A DNA stretch of 64,000 nucleotides from Pseudobutyrivibrio sp. (lineage in GTDB: Bacteria; Bacillota; Clostridia; Lachnospirales; Lachnospiraceae). The notes below the pieces were generated by a model. It searched no databases and was not told where the DNA came from. It was given only the letters and a program-made list of their open reading frames with translations. Shown piece after piece: positions 44,655 through 52,919 of this stretch. The DNA lies in NCBI RefSeq assembly GCF_015057185.1, contig NZ_SVEV01000020.1, positions 1 through 64,000 on the forward strand, written 5' to 3'. Numbering within the stretch: the stretch's first letter is position 1; each line of letters starts with the position of its first letter. Both the position numbers and the translations under genes were made by a program.

Positions 44655-45839
44655 ATGTCATTGAACAACACACCAAGTGGACAGCGGGTTCACATAGGGT
44701 TTTTCGGAATTAGAAATGCTGGTAAATCTTGCATCGTAAATAAAATTACTAATCAGTCGATTTCGTTGGTCTCTGCTCACAAGGGGACCACAACTGACCC
44801 GGTTAAAAAGTCAATGGAGCTTCTTCCAATCGGACCGGTTGTTATTATCGATACAGCAGGTTTTGATGACGAAGGAGAGCTTGGCGAGTTACGTAAAAAG
44901 AGGTCATATAGAATCCTTGATGAGATGGATATAGTGGTTCTGGTTTTAGATGCCAGAAACAACAGCCTCTCTGAGGAGGAACTTGATTTCGTTAAAATCA
45001 TTAAAGAGCGCAAGCTTCCATATGTTATTGTTGAGAATCATGTGGATGAGGCTGAGGCTCATGGATACAAAGAATTGCCTGGTGAAAAGCTTGTTTTCAC
45101 CGATGCTAATTCTGATGATATGACAAAGGTAAAGGAAGCAATAATTGCAGTCCTTCCAAATAAAAAAGAAGCTGTTCCAGTTTCAGATTTAATAGCAGAA
45201 AAGAGCACAGTAGTGCTTGTTATTCCAATCGACGAATCGGCACCAAAGGGTAGAATCATTCTCCCACAGCAGTTGATTCTTAGAGATTTGTTAGATCACA
45301 AATGCAAAGCTATTTGTTGTCAGCCTAGCGAGCTTTCAGAGACACTAGAAGAAAATGCAAATGTTTCTCTTGTTATTACGGATTCACAGGCATTTATGCA
45401 GGTGTCAAAGCTAGTTCCCGAGGATATATATTTAACATCATTCAGTATTCTAATGGCGAGATATAGAGGTAGTCTCGCTACACAGCTTGAGGGTGTGGCA
45501 GCCCTTAAGGAATTAGAAGAAGGAGATGTTGTGTTGATTTCAGAGGCCTGTACTCATCACAGGCAGTGCAATGACATCGGCACAGTCAAAATACCTAACT
45601 GGATAAGAAATTATACAGGTAAGGCAATTGATTTTGAATTTTCTTCTGGCAATGAGTTCCCAGAGGATTTATCAAAATATAAATTAGTAGTTCATTGCGG
45701 CGGATGCATGATTAACGACAACGAAATGAAAAGCCGCGTGAAGCATTGCAAAATGCAAAATATACCAATCGTGAACTACGGTATGGCTATAGCCGAGTTC
45801 AACGGTATTTTAGACAGGAGTCTAAAAATAATACATTAA
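44655..45839 (+). CDS. hydF: [FeFe]-hydrogenase maturation GTPase HydF
   Basis: HydF is the scaffold GTPase on which the 2Fe subcluster is completed before transfer to apo-hydrogenase. It has 394 residues. The GTPase domain carries the P-loop GIRNAGKSCI and DTAG. The C-terminal cluster-binding segment has ACTHHRQCND and HCGGCM. It follows hydG after 61 nt, and the hydrogenase gene begins 30 nt after its stop. Confidence 0.94.
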   Translation: MSLNNTPSGQRVHIGFFGIRNAGKSCIVNKITNQSISLVSAHKGTTTDPVKKSMELLPIGPVVIIDTAGFDDEGELGELRKKRSYRILDEMDIVVLVLDARNNSLSEEELDFVKIIKERKLPYVIVENHVDEAEAHGYKELPGEKLVFTDANSDDMTKVKEAIIAVLPNKKEAVPVSDLIAEKSTVVLVIPIDESAPKGRIILPQQLILRDLLDHKCKAICCQPSELSETLEENANVSLVITDSQAFMQVSKLVPEDIYLTSFSILMARYRGSLATQLEGVAALKELEEGDVVLISEACTHHRQCNDIGTVKIPNWIRNYTGKAIDFEFSSGNEFPEDLSKYKLVVHCGGCMINDNEMKSRVKHCKMQNIPIVNYGMAIAEFNGILDRSLKIIH

Positions 45840-45869
45840 CTGGCACATTAAATGTAAAAGGAGAAAAAT

Positions 45870-47348
45870 ATGGTTACTTCAGATCAAAGTATTGTAAGAT
45901 TGAAGCACAGCATTATGGAAGAAGTTTGTAAGCTTGCTTGGAATGGTGAGCTTGATGCTTCTCATAAGGAGCAGGTTTGCTACGAGATTATCCCAGGTCC
46001 TAGACCTACTTATCGTTGCTGCGTTTACAAGGAAAGAGAAATCGTTAGACAGCGTGTTATCCTTTCTTGCGCAGAGAATCTTCCAACAAACCCAGATTCA
46101 AAGAACGTAGTTCAGGTTATCCAGCCAGCTTGTGATGACTGTTCTATCGCTTCTTACTCAGTTACTGACAACTGCCGTTTCTGTCTTGGAAAGGCTTGTC
46201 TCAACTCATGTAAGTTTGGTGCTATTTCACCAGGTGAGAGAAGAATGCACATCGATCCTTCAAAGTGTAAGGAATGTGGTATGTGTGCTAAGGAATGTCC
46301 TTATCAGGCAATCGTTCACCTTGAGAGACCTTGTAAGAAGGCTTGTCCAGTAGGTGCTATTTCTTATGATGAGTGGGGACACTGTGTAATCGATGATGAG
46401 AAGTGTATCTCATGTGGTCACTGTATCCACAGCTGTCCATTCGGTGCTATCGGTTCAAAGACTTACCTTGTTCACATTATCAAGGCAATCCTTGAGGGCA
46501 AGAAGGTTATCGCTATGTGTGCACCAGCTACAGAGGGACAGTTCGGTGAGGACATCTCAATGGCAGCAGTTAAGGCTGCATGCAAGAAGATTGGTTTCAC
46601 AGACATGATCGAGGTTGGTCTCGGTGGAGATATGACAGCTGCTTATGAGTCAGCTGAATGGTCTGAGGCTAAAAAGGAAGGACATCAGATGACAACATCT
46701 TGCTGTCCAGCATTTATCAATATGCTTAGAAAGCACTTCCCAGAGCAGTTCGAGAATAATATGTCTTCTACTGTTTCTCCAATGTGTGCTATTTCTAGAT
46801 ACGTTAAGGCTACAATGGGCGAGGATACAGTTACAGTATTCGTTGGACCATGTATCGCTAAGAAGTCTGAGGCTGCTGATGAGACAGTTCCAGGAAATGC
46901 AGATTATGTTATCACTTATGGTGAGCTTCGTGCACTTATGCGTTCTAAGGGTGTAGAGTTCGAGCCAGTAGAGGAGACATATCAGGAGTCTTCTACATTT
47001 GGTAAGCACTTTGCTTCTTCAGGTGGTGTTGCTAAGGCTGTTATCGAGTGCATGCAGGAGCGTGGCGAGAATACAGATGATATCAAGCTTATGCAGTGTG
47101 CAGGTGGTGCTGAGTGTAAGAAAGCACTTATGTTACTTAAGAGCGGCAAACTTGACGCTGACTTCGTAGAAGGTATGATTTGCGAAGGTGGTTGCGTTGG
47201 TGGACCTTCTAAGCACAAGGCAGAGCGTGAGATTCTTAAGGCTAGAACAGGTCTTATCGGAAAGGCTGATGGACGTAAGATTCTTGCAAACCTTGAAAAC
47301 TATCCAATGGATAAGTTCTCTATGTATAGAGATGGACATAGAGATTAA
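45870..47348 (+). CDS. hydA: [FeFe] hydrogenase, group B-like
   Basis: This 492-residue hydrogenase joins protons and electrons to H2 or the reverse. The N-terminal half holds 4Fe-4S ferredoxin motifs (CKECGMCAKECPYQ, then CISCGHCIHSCPFG) and extra cysteines (CDDC, CRFCLGKAC). The H-cluster domain has TTSCCPAF, GPCIAKKSE and EGGCVGGP. These differ from the group A TSCCPGW and ACPGGC forms, hence group B. A ferredoxin partner is likely, but the physiological direction is unknown. It is the last gene of the hyd unit and ends in a strong terminator. Confidence 0.9.
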   Translation: MVTSDQSIVRLKHSIMEEVCKLAWNGELDASHKEQVCYEIIPGPRPTYRCCVYKEREIVRQRVILSCAENLPTNPDSKNVVQVIQPACDDCSIASYSVTDNCRFCLGKACLNSCKFGAISPGERRMHIDPSKCKECGMCAKECPYQAIVHLERPCKKACPVGAISYDEWGHCVIDDEKCISCGHCIHSCPFGAIGSKTYLVHIIKAILEGKKVIAMCAPATEGQFGEDISMAAVKAACKKIGFTDMIEVGLGGDMTAAYESAEWSEAKKEGHQMTTSCCPAFINMLRKHFPEQFENNMSSTVSPMCAISRYVKATMGEDTVTVFVGPCIAKKSEAADETVPGNADYVITYGELRALMRSKGVEFEPVEETYQESSTFGKHFASSGGVAKAVIECMQERGENTDDIKLMQCAGGAECKKALMLLKSGKLDADFVEGMICEGGCVGGPSKHKAEREILKARTGLIGKADGRKILANLENYPMDKFSMYRDGHRD

Positions 47349-47356
47349 GCAACATT

Positions 47357-47386
47357 AAAAGGCCTCATTTGAGGCCTTTTTTATTT
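47357..47386 (+). terminator. Terminator after hydA
   Basis: The stem AAAGGCCTC / GAGGCCTTT is followed by TTTATTT. Confidence 0.9.
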
Positions 47387-47439
47387 GTGTAAAATATCAC
47401 ATGAAAAAGTAAAAAATAGACATCCATTTTAGTTAAAAT

Positions 47440-47549
47440 GTGGTAATATATAGAGAGTGTTAAAAAATAAACACACTAGGTGGGGACCTATTCACTCTGC
47501 AGCGGAAACAGAGTTTATATATAGGAATTTTTACAATGTAATAAGGAGG
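47440..47549 (+). promoter_or_regulatory. Promoter and structured leader of the ech operon
   Basis: An extended -10, TGGTAATAT, ends at 47449; no good -35 is seen. The leader then holds three small hairpins in series: GTGTT/AACAC (47457-47474), TAGGT-GGGG-ACCTA (47477-47490) and ACTCTG/CAGAGT with a CAGCGGAAA loop (47494-47514). The ribosome site AAGGAGGGG follows. The fold does not match a riboswitch class I can name. Confidence 0.45.
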
Positions 47550-47557
47550 GGAAAGTA

Positions 47558-49495
47558 ATGGTAACATTAGCGACAGCATTGATTTGCTTACCATTTCTTT
47601 GGGCGATTTTTCCTGCGCTGATTCACAATTCAAAGTGCAGAGCTTTTTTCGTCTATCTAGGCTGTGGAATCGTTATGGTTCTATCAGTTATTACAGCTGT
47701 TCAGTGGTATCTTGCTGGAGGCGAGACGCTGAATTTTAGATTGCCATATCAAGAGATATTTGGTTATATTTTTTTGGTTGGCGATATTCTATTGATGTTT
47801 TTTATCACATATCTTTCATTCAAGTATAAAAAGAGAATAATATCTGTTCTTACGATAGTATCAACAGTTGTTCCATCGGTTTTGGAAATGTTTGGCCCAA
47901 AGCTAAAGGATACATACACTATGAGATTTGATTGGATTACACTTATCATGGTTTTGATAATCGGAGTAATCGGATCATTAATCGGTGTTTATGCAGTTGG
48001 ATACATGCATGGATATCATATCCATCACCATAAGGAACTTAAGGATAGACGTAGTTTCTTTTTATCAATGATATTTGTTTTCTTTGGGGCAATGTTTGGT
48101 CTTGTATTTTCCGCAAATCTTTTGGGACTTTACTTCTTCTGGGAAATCACATCAGTTACATCATTCCTTTTGATAGGTTATACACGAACTGAAGAGGCTA
48201 TTAACAATTCCTTTAAGGCATTGTGGATGAACCTTTTAGGTGGTTGTGGCTTGGCTGTTGCAATTTCTGTAGGTATTCTTTGGTTTAACACAGCAAACCT
48301 TTTCGAGATAATCAAGCTTGCTGAATACAATCCTACAGATATGAAATATTTGCTTCCAATTGCAATGCTTGCTTTCGCAGCGCTTACAAAGTCAGCTCAG
48401 TTCCCATTTTCAGGATGGCTTCTTGGTGCCATGGTTGCGCCTACACCTTCATCAGCACTTTTACATAGTGCAACAATGGTAAAGGCTGGAGTGTATTTGC
48501 TAATTAGATTGTCCACAGCTATGGCTGACAATTATGTAGGAAATATGGTTGCATTGATAGGCGGATTTACATTCCTTGCAGCATCTTGCCTAGCTATTTC
48601 TGTTACAGATGGTAAAAAGGTACTTGCTTATTCCACAATCTCAAACCTAGGCCTTATAGTTGCATGTGCCGGTTGTGGATATGAGGAAACAATTTGGGCA
48701 GCAGTATTCCTTGTAATTTTCCATGCAGTTTCAAAATCTATGCTTTTCCAGTGTGTTGGTGCAATTGAAAACACAACAGGTAGCCGTGATGTAGAGGATA
48801 TGCAGGGACTTATGTCAATTTTCCCTAAGCTTGCTTTGATCCTCATGATTGGTATTGCTGGAATGTTCCTTGCTCCATTTGGAATGCTTATTTCAAAATG
48901 GGCAGCACTAAAAGCATTTATTGATACAGAGTCAGTTTATGTTTCTACACTTATGGTATTGTTCATTTGCTTTGGTTCTGCAACAACAATGTTCTACTGG
49001 ACAAAGTGGATGTCAAAGATACTTGGACCTTCACCAAGAGAGAAATCAAGAGATTTAACAAAGAGAAACGAGTACATTTCAATGTTCTTCCATGCAATAC
49101 TTATGGTGGCATTGATCCTTGGATTCCCATGGATTTCTACAAATGTATTAAAGCCTCTTTCAAGAGAAATGTTTGGAATAGTTCTTCAGGTAATTTCCAA
49201 GGAGAACATTATTATCATGATAGTGTTGTTGGTTGGTATATTTGTTATTCCATATATCAATTACCTAATGACAAAGAATGTTAAATATAAAAAGGTGCTT
49301 ACTTACATGGGCGGCGCAAATGCCGGTGATAACATGAACTTTGTTTCAGCTACAGGTGAGGCAAAGGAAATGCATGTGGCAAACTTCTATATGGAAGATA
49401 TCATGGGAGAGAAGAGGCTTTTCACTCCAGCTATCATGATTTCCACCTTCATTATTATTGTTTATGAAATAATCGTAATAGGAGGTGCATTCTAA
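47558..49495 (+). CDS. echA: Ech-type hydrogenase, NuoL/MrpD-like membrane subunit
   Basis: This 645-residue antiporter-like subunit of a group 4 energy-converting [NiFe] hydrogenase moves ions across the membrane as electrons flow between ferredoxin and H2. About 14-16 hydrophobic helices are visible. The NADH-quinone oxidoreductase core includes FWEITSVTSFLLIGY, the Lys-containing LTKSAQFPFSGWLLGAM and APTPSSALLHSATMVKAG. It starts the operon with AAGGAGGGG upstream, and its stop shares one base with echB (TAATG). Confidence 0.92.
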   Translation: MVTLATALICLPFLWAIFPALIHNSKCRAFFVYLGCGIVMVLSVITAVQWYLAGGETLNFRLPYQEIFGYIFLVGDILLMFFITYLSFKYKKRIISVLTIVSTVVPSVLEMFGPKLKDTYTMRFDWITLIMVLIIGVIGSLIGVYAVGYMHGYHIHHHKELKDRRSFFLSMIFVFFGAMFGLVFSANLLGLYFFWEITSVTSFLLIGYTRTEEAINNSFKALWMNLLGGCGLAVAISVGILWFNTANLFEIIKLAEYNPTDMKYLLPIAMLAFAALTKSAQFPFSGWLLGAMVAPTPSSALLHSATMVKAGVYLLIRLSTAMADNYVGNMVALIGGFTFLAASCLAISVTDGKKVLAYSTISNLGLIVACAGCGYEETIWAAVFLVIFHAVSKSMLFQCVGAIENTTGSRDVEDMQGLMSIFPKLALILMIGIAGMFLAPFGMLISKWAALKAFIDTESVYVSTLMVLFICFGSATTMFYWTKWMSKILGPSPREKSRDLTKRNEYISMFFHAILMVALILGFPWISTNVLKPLSREMFGIVLQVISKENIIIMIVLLVGIFVIPYINYLMTKNVKYKKVLTYMGGANAGDNMNFVSATGEAKEMHVANFYMEDIMGEKRLFTPAIMISTFIIIVYEIIVIGGAF

Positions 49496-50379
49496 TGGAA
49501 TTAAGTACTAGATTAATATTTGCAGGCTGCTACATTTTGTTTGCACCGCTTGTTATTGGTTTATTGGATGGTTTTGATCGCAAGATTTCAGCACGTATGC
49601 AGGGACGAAAGGGGCCATCAGTGCTCCAGCCATTCTATGACTTAAAGAAATTATTCGAGAAGGAATTCTTAAGTGCTAACATTATGCAATTGTTTATGAT
49701 TCGTTCATACCTTTGCTTCATCTTACTTTCAGGAATTCTGTTCTTTGCAGGCTTTGATTTGTTGCTTGTTGTATTTGCACTTTCAACTTCTGCAATGTTT
49801 TTGATATTAGCATCTACAACAACACATTCTCCATTTAGTTCCCAAGGAACACATAGAGAGTTAGTTCAAATTATGGCATGTGAGCCTATGGAGCTTTTGG
49901 TAGCCGTTGGATTTTATTTAGCAACAAAGCCAAAAACATTTGTTGTTTCAAATATTATCGTTAATAGCAATTGGTCAAATATTGTATTCCTACCAGGCTT
50001 CTTTATTGGCTTTGTATTTATCCTGACAATCAAATTTAGAAAGTCACCATTTGATATTTCTACCTCACACCACGCACACCAAGAGGTTGTAAAGGGTGTG
50101 ACAGCTGAGATGGTTGGTAAAGAATATGCAATGGTTACACTTGCTGAGTGGTACGAGAATGCCATTCTTTATGGAATAGTAGCAATGTTCTTCCTTAACA
50201 AGAATCCACTTTCTATCATAGGCGCAATCGTTGCAATCCTTGCAGTATGGTTTTTGGAAATTGTCATCGACAATACATCTGCCAGAGTTAAATGGCAGTT
50301 GATGTTGAAAATGGCATGGGGCGTAACAATAGTGTCAGCAGGCATGAATTTATTCTTGCTAGAGATTATTCGTGGTTAG
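49495..50379 (+). CDS. echB: Ech-type hydrogenase, NuoH-like membrane subunit
   Basis: This 294-residue protein has about eight membrane helices and corresponds to NuoH/HycD. It anchors the soluble arm and connects it to ion translocation. Conserved cytoplasmic loops are visible: RMQGRKGPSVLQPFYDLKKL, and SPFDISTSHHAHQEVVKG with the acidic/His pattern of the family. It overlaps echA by one base and is followed by echC 12 nt later. Confidence 0.92.
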   Translation: MELSTRLIFAGCYILFAPLVIGLLDGFDRKISARMQGRKGPSVLQPFYDLKKLFEKEFLSANIMQLFMIRSYLCFILLSGILFFAGFDLLLVVFALSTSAMFLILASTTTHSPFSSQGTHRELVQIMACEPMELLVAVGFYLATKPKTFVVSNIIVNSNWSNIVFLPGFFIGFVFILTIKFRKSPFDISTSHHAHQEVVKGVTAEMVGKEYAMVTLAEWYENAILYGIVAMFFLNKNPLSIIGAIVAILAVWFLEIVIDNTSARVKWQLMLKMAWGVTIVSAGMNLFLLEIIRG

Positions 50380-50391
50380 GAGGAAGTTGAA

Positions 50392-50859
50392 ATGAGTAAG
50401 ATACATAAATCGCCATGGCTACTCCACTACGATGGAAGTAGCTGCAATGGCTGCGATATAGAGGTGTTGGCTTGCACCACTCCAGTATATGACGTTGAAC
50501 GCTTTGGAGTAATCAACACAGGTAACCCAATGCATGCTGATATCTTCTTAATTACTGGCGGTATCAATTCACAGAATGAGGCGGTAGTTAAACAGATATA
50601 TGAGCAGATGCCACAGCCAAAGGTTGTTATAGCAGTTGGCACATGTGCTTGCACAGGTGGTATTTTCAAGGAATGCTACAACATTAAGGGCGGCGCTGAT
50701 ACAGTGATTCCTGTTGACATATATGTACCAGGATGTGCAGCTAGACCAGAGTCAATTATTGATGGTGTAGTAAAGGGCATTGGTTTATTCAAAGAAAAGG
50801 CAGCAAAGCTTGAAGCAGGAGAATATGACACTGTACAAGCAGGCGAGGCTAGACAGTAG
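50392..50859 (+). CDS. echC: Ech-type hydrogenase small subunit (NuoB-like)
   Basis: This 155-residue small subunit holds the 4Fe-4S cluster next to the [NiFe] site. The ligands are in SSCNGCDIE (CxxC), VGTCACTGG and VPGCAARPE, the standard four-Cys pattern of NuoB/HycG. It is soluble and lies on the cytoplasmic face. AGGAGG precedes ATG. Gaps of about 10 nt on each side show a tight operon. Confidence 0.94.
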   Translation: MSKIHKSPWLLHYDGSSCNGCDIEVLACTTPVYDVERFGVINTGNPMHADIFLITGGINSQNEAVVKQIYEQMPQPKVVIAVGTCACTGGIFKECYNIKGGADTVIPVDIYVPGCAARPESIIDGVVKGIGLFKEKAAKLEAGEYDTVQAGEARQ

Positions 50860-50868
50860 GAGGATAAC

Positions 50869-51231
50869 ATGCAAGAGATTAAAAAGGATTTATATTTAAT
50901 TGATAAGGCAGAGCTCCTTACCGTCATTATGGAAAAAAAGAATGCTCTTTGGAGACTTTGCCAAATATGCTGCTCTTACCCAAAGGCAGAGAATCATTAC
51001 GAGGTTACATATTCATTTGCTAATGGATATGATCTTGTAAATTATAGACTTATAGCTGAAAGAGATGAGGAGGTTCCTTCTATCTCACGTGTATATAAAT
51101 CTGCCATTTATTATGAGAACGAAATGCACGAGCTATGGGGACTTAATGTAGATAATATTAAGGTGGATTTACATGACAAACTATATCGTATAGACGTAGA
51201 GACACCATTTTTAGAGAAGGAGGGCGAGTAA
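50869..51231 (+). CDS. echD: Ech-type hydrogenase subunit D (NuoC-like)
   Basis: This 120-residue protein corresponds to the small NuoC/30-kDa-type subunit of Ech. The signature region is RVYKSAIYYENEMHELWGL, like the ExxE(M)xD/ELxG motif of complex I 30-kDa subunits. It has no cofactor ligands and probably bridges the large and small subunits. AGGAGG lies just upstream, and echE starts 2 bases after its stop. Confidence 0.88.
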   Translation: MQEIKKDLYLIDKAELLTVIMEKKNALWRLCQICCSYPKAENHYEVTYSFANGYDLVNYRLIAERDEEVPSISRVYKSAIYYENEMHELWGLNVDNIKVDLHDKLYRIDVETPFLEKEGE

Positions 51232-51232
51232 G

Positions 51233-52312
51233 ATGGGAAACAGAAGTATTGTGCCTTATGGCCCACAGCATCCAGTCCTTCCTGAACCAATTCATCTGGA
51301 CTTAGTTTTAGAGGATGAGAAGGTACTAGCTGCAATTCCTTCTATTGGATTTATTCACAGGGGTCTTGAAAGCCTTACAAGCAAAAAAGATTTTAACGAG
51401 ATGGTATATGTTGCGGAACGTATATGCGGTATTTGCTCATTCATGCATGGTATGGGATACTGCATGGCACTAGAGGACATAATGAATGTTGAGGTGCCTC
51501 GTAGAGCAGACTACCTTAGAACAATTTGGGCAGAAATGAGTAGAATTCATTCTCATTTATTATGGCTTGGATTGTTGGCTGATGGTTTTGGATTTGAGTC
51601 ACTATTCATGCACTCATGGAGACTTCGTGAGAAAATCCTAGATATGTTTGAAGCATCTACAGGTGGTCGTGTTATTTTCTCGGTAAATACAATAGGTGGT
51701 GTTTTAAAGGATATGCCTGCAGACATGCTAGCTGATTTTGTAAAGCAGCTAGATGAAATGGAAAAAGAAATCCGTGATATGACAGACATATTTATGCAGG
51801 ACTACACTGTAAAGAGTCGTTTGGTTGATATTGGTATTATCTCAGGTGAGGATGCCATTAGACGTGGAGCTGTTGGTCCAATGATGCGTGCATCTGGAAT
51901 CAATGTGGATATGAGAAAGAATGGCTACGCTGCTTATAACGACTTGGATTTTGAAGTCATCACATCAACTAAATGTGATTCTTACGCAAGATGTGAGGTT
52001 CGTATAGGAGAAATATTCCAGTCAATTGATATTATTAGACAATGCGTTGCCAAAATACCAGATACAGAGATTAATACAAAGGTAACTGGAATGCCAAATG
52101 GTGAGTCTATTATTCGACTTGAGCAGCCAAGAGGCGAGGCATTCTATCATGTTAGAGCAAACGGAACTAAGTTCCTTGACAGATTTAGAGTCCGCACACC
52201 TACCTTTGCTAATATTCCTGCTCTTACACAGACATTGCAGGGATGCCAATATGGTGATGTGCCACTTTTGGTGCTAACAATCGATCCATGTATTAGTTGT
52301 ACTGAGAGGTAA
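51233..52312 (+). CDS. echE: Ech-type hydrogenase large subunit (NuoD-like)
   Basis: This 359-residue catalytic subunit binds the [NiFe] centre. Nickel ligands are Cys65/Cys68 in RICGICSF and Cys353/Cys356 in DPCISCTER. The protein ends three residues after the last Cys, so it has none of the C-terminal extension that a maturation protease removes in most [NiFe] hydrogenases. This agrees with known EchE/CooH proteins and with no protease gene here. ATG 51233 is read as the start because GGGCGAGTAAG lies upstream and MGNRSIVPYGPQHPV fits the family. Confidence 0.93.
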   Translation: MGNRSIVPYGPQHPVLPEPIHLDLVLEDEKVLAAIPSIGFIHRGLESLTSKKDFNEMVYVAERICGICSFMHGMGYCMALEDIMNVEVPRRADYLRTIWAEMSRIHSHLLWLGLLADGFGFESLFMHSWRLREKILDMFEASTGGRVIFSVNTIGGVLKDMPADMLADFVKQLDEMEKEIRDMTDIFMQDYTVKSRLVDIGIISGEDAIRRGAVGPMMRASGINVDMRKNGYAAYNDLDFEVITSTKCDSYARCEVRIGEIFQSIDIIRQCVAKIPDTEINTKVTGMPNGESIIRLEQPRGEAFYHVRANGTKFLDRFRVRTPTFANIPALTQTLQGCQYGDVPLLVLTIDPCISCTER

Positions 52313-52408
52313 CTTTTTTACATGGTAAAAATGTTACCCACAGCACAGCCATCCCCGGAGGGGATTATTAATGCTGTGCTTTCCCGTATAGGGATTGATA
52401 AAAGGTAG
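52309..52408 (+). other. echE-echF gap: hairpins and a possible 28-residue ORF
   Basis: The 205-nt gap holds GGTAAC/GTTACC (52309-52338) and AGCACAGC / GCTGTGCT with CCCC/GGGG inside (52342-52380). The latter has only a poor T tract, so it may be a partial attenuator. ATG at 52322 opens a 28-codon frame to TAG 52406-52408 (start MVKMLPTAQPSPEGI). GAGAGG lies 12 nt upstream, a loose fit. Coding is not established. Confidence 0.3.
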
Positions 52409-52416
52409 TTATATGA

Positions 52417-52500
52417 GGCGGTAGACATCAAGCTCATAGATATCTCAAGTGAGACATTTTAGTCGAACGGAGATATCTATGGCTTGTAGACGTAACCGCT
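52417..52500 (+). repeat. Intercistronic structured repeat, copy 5 (echE-echF)
   Basis: This 84-nt copy has the outer stem GCGGT/ACCGC and keeps the ATCAAGC and GGCTTG words. The inner step is changed to CATAG/CTATG, continued by ATATCTC/GAGATAT. The apical hairpin is changed to GAC-ATTTTA-GTC, compensating the AGC/GCT of other copies. Purine flanks AAGTGA and GAACG remain. It ends 17 nt before the echF ATG. Confidence 0.86.
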
Positions 52501-52517
52501 GGAGTAAGGAGAAAATT

Positions 52518-52913
52518 ATGGGAAGTATATTACCATTTACAAAACAAGTTTTTAAGAACCTTTTCTCAGCGCCGGCAACCACTCAGTATCCATTTGTTCC
52601 AAAGGAGTATCCGGAGCGTACTAGGGGTCATGTTGATATTAATAAAGACCAGTGCATCTTATGTGGTATGTGTATGCGCAGCTGTCCACCGGGGGCTATC
52701 AAGGTGGATAGAGCAGGAAAAACATGGACAATCAATCGTTTTGATTGTATCCAGTGTGGATATTGCACAGAGAAATGCCCTAAGAAGTGCTTGTCTATTA
52801 CACCAGGCTATCAAGAGCCTGGCCCAGAAAAATATAGTTATACTGTTGAGGTTCCTTATGAACCACCAAAGCCAGCTGCAAAGCCTGCTGGTGCAACAGC
52901 TACAGGTAATTAA
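52518..52913 (+). CDS. echF: Ech-type hydrogenase ferredoxin subunit (NuoI-like)
   Basis: This 131-residue polyferredoxin brings electrons to the complex. Two 4Fe-4S motifs are visible, CILCGMCMRSCPPG and CIQCGYCTEKCPKK. The Pro/Ala-rich tail is flexible. ATG 52518 is chosen because AAGGAG lies about 7 nt upstream and MGSILPFTKQVFKNLF fits the family; an upstream in-frame ATG at 52449 lies inside the structured repeat and would add unrelated residues. hypF begins 6 nt after its stop. Confidence 0.92.
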   Translation: MGSILPFTKQVFKNLFSAPATTQYPFVPKEYPERTRGHVDINKDQCILCGMCMRSCPPGAIKVDRAGKTWTINRFDCIQCGYCTEKCPKKCLSITPGYQEPGPEKYSYTVEVPYEPPKPAAKPAGATATGN

Positions 52914-52919
52914 AACAAT

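Noticed and set aside
4970..52500. Reading the intercistronic elements as CRISPR repeats or tRNA-like genes
   Set aside because: Copies are single, tens of bases to tens of kb apart, have no spacers, and fold as one hairpin without a cloverleaf.
52449..52517. A longer start for echF
   Set aside because: The first 23 codons would lie inside structured-repeat copy 5; the ATG at 52518 has a proper ribosome site and a family-like N-terminus.
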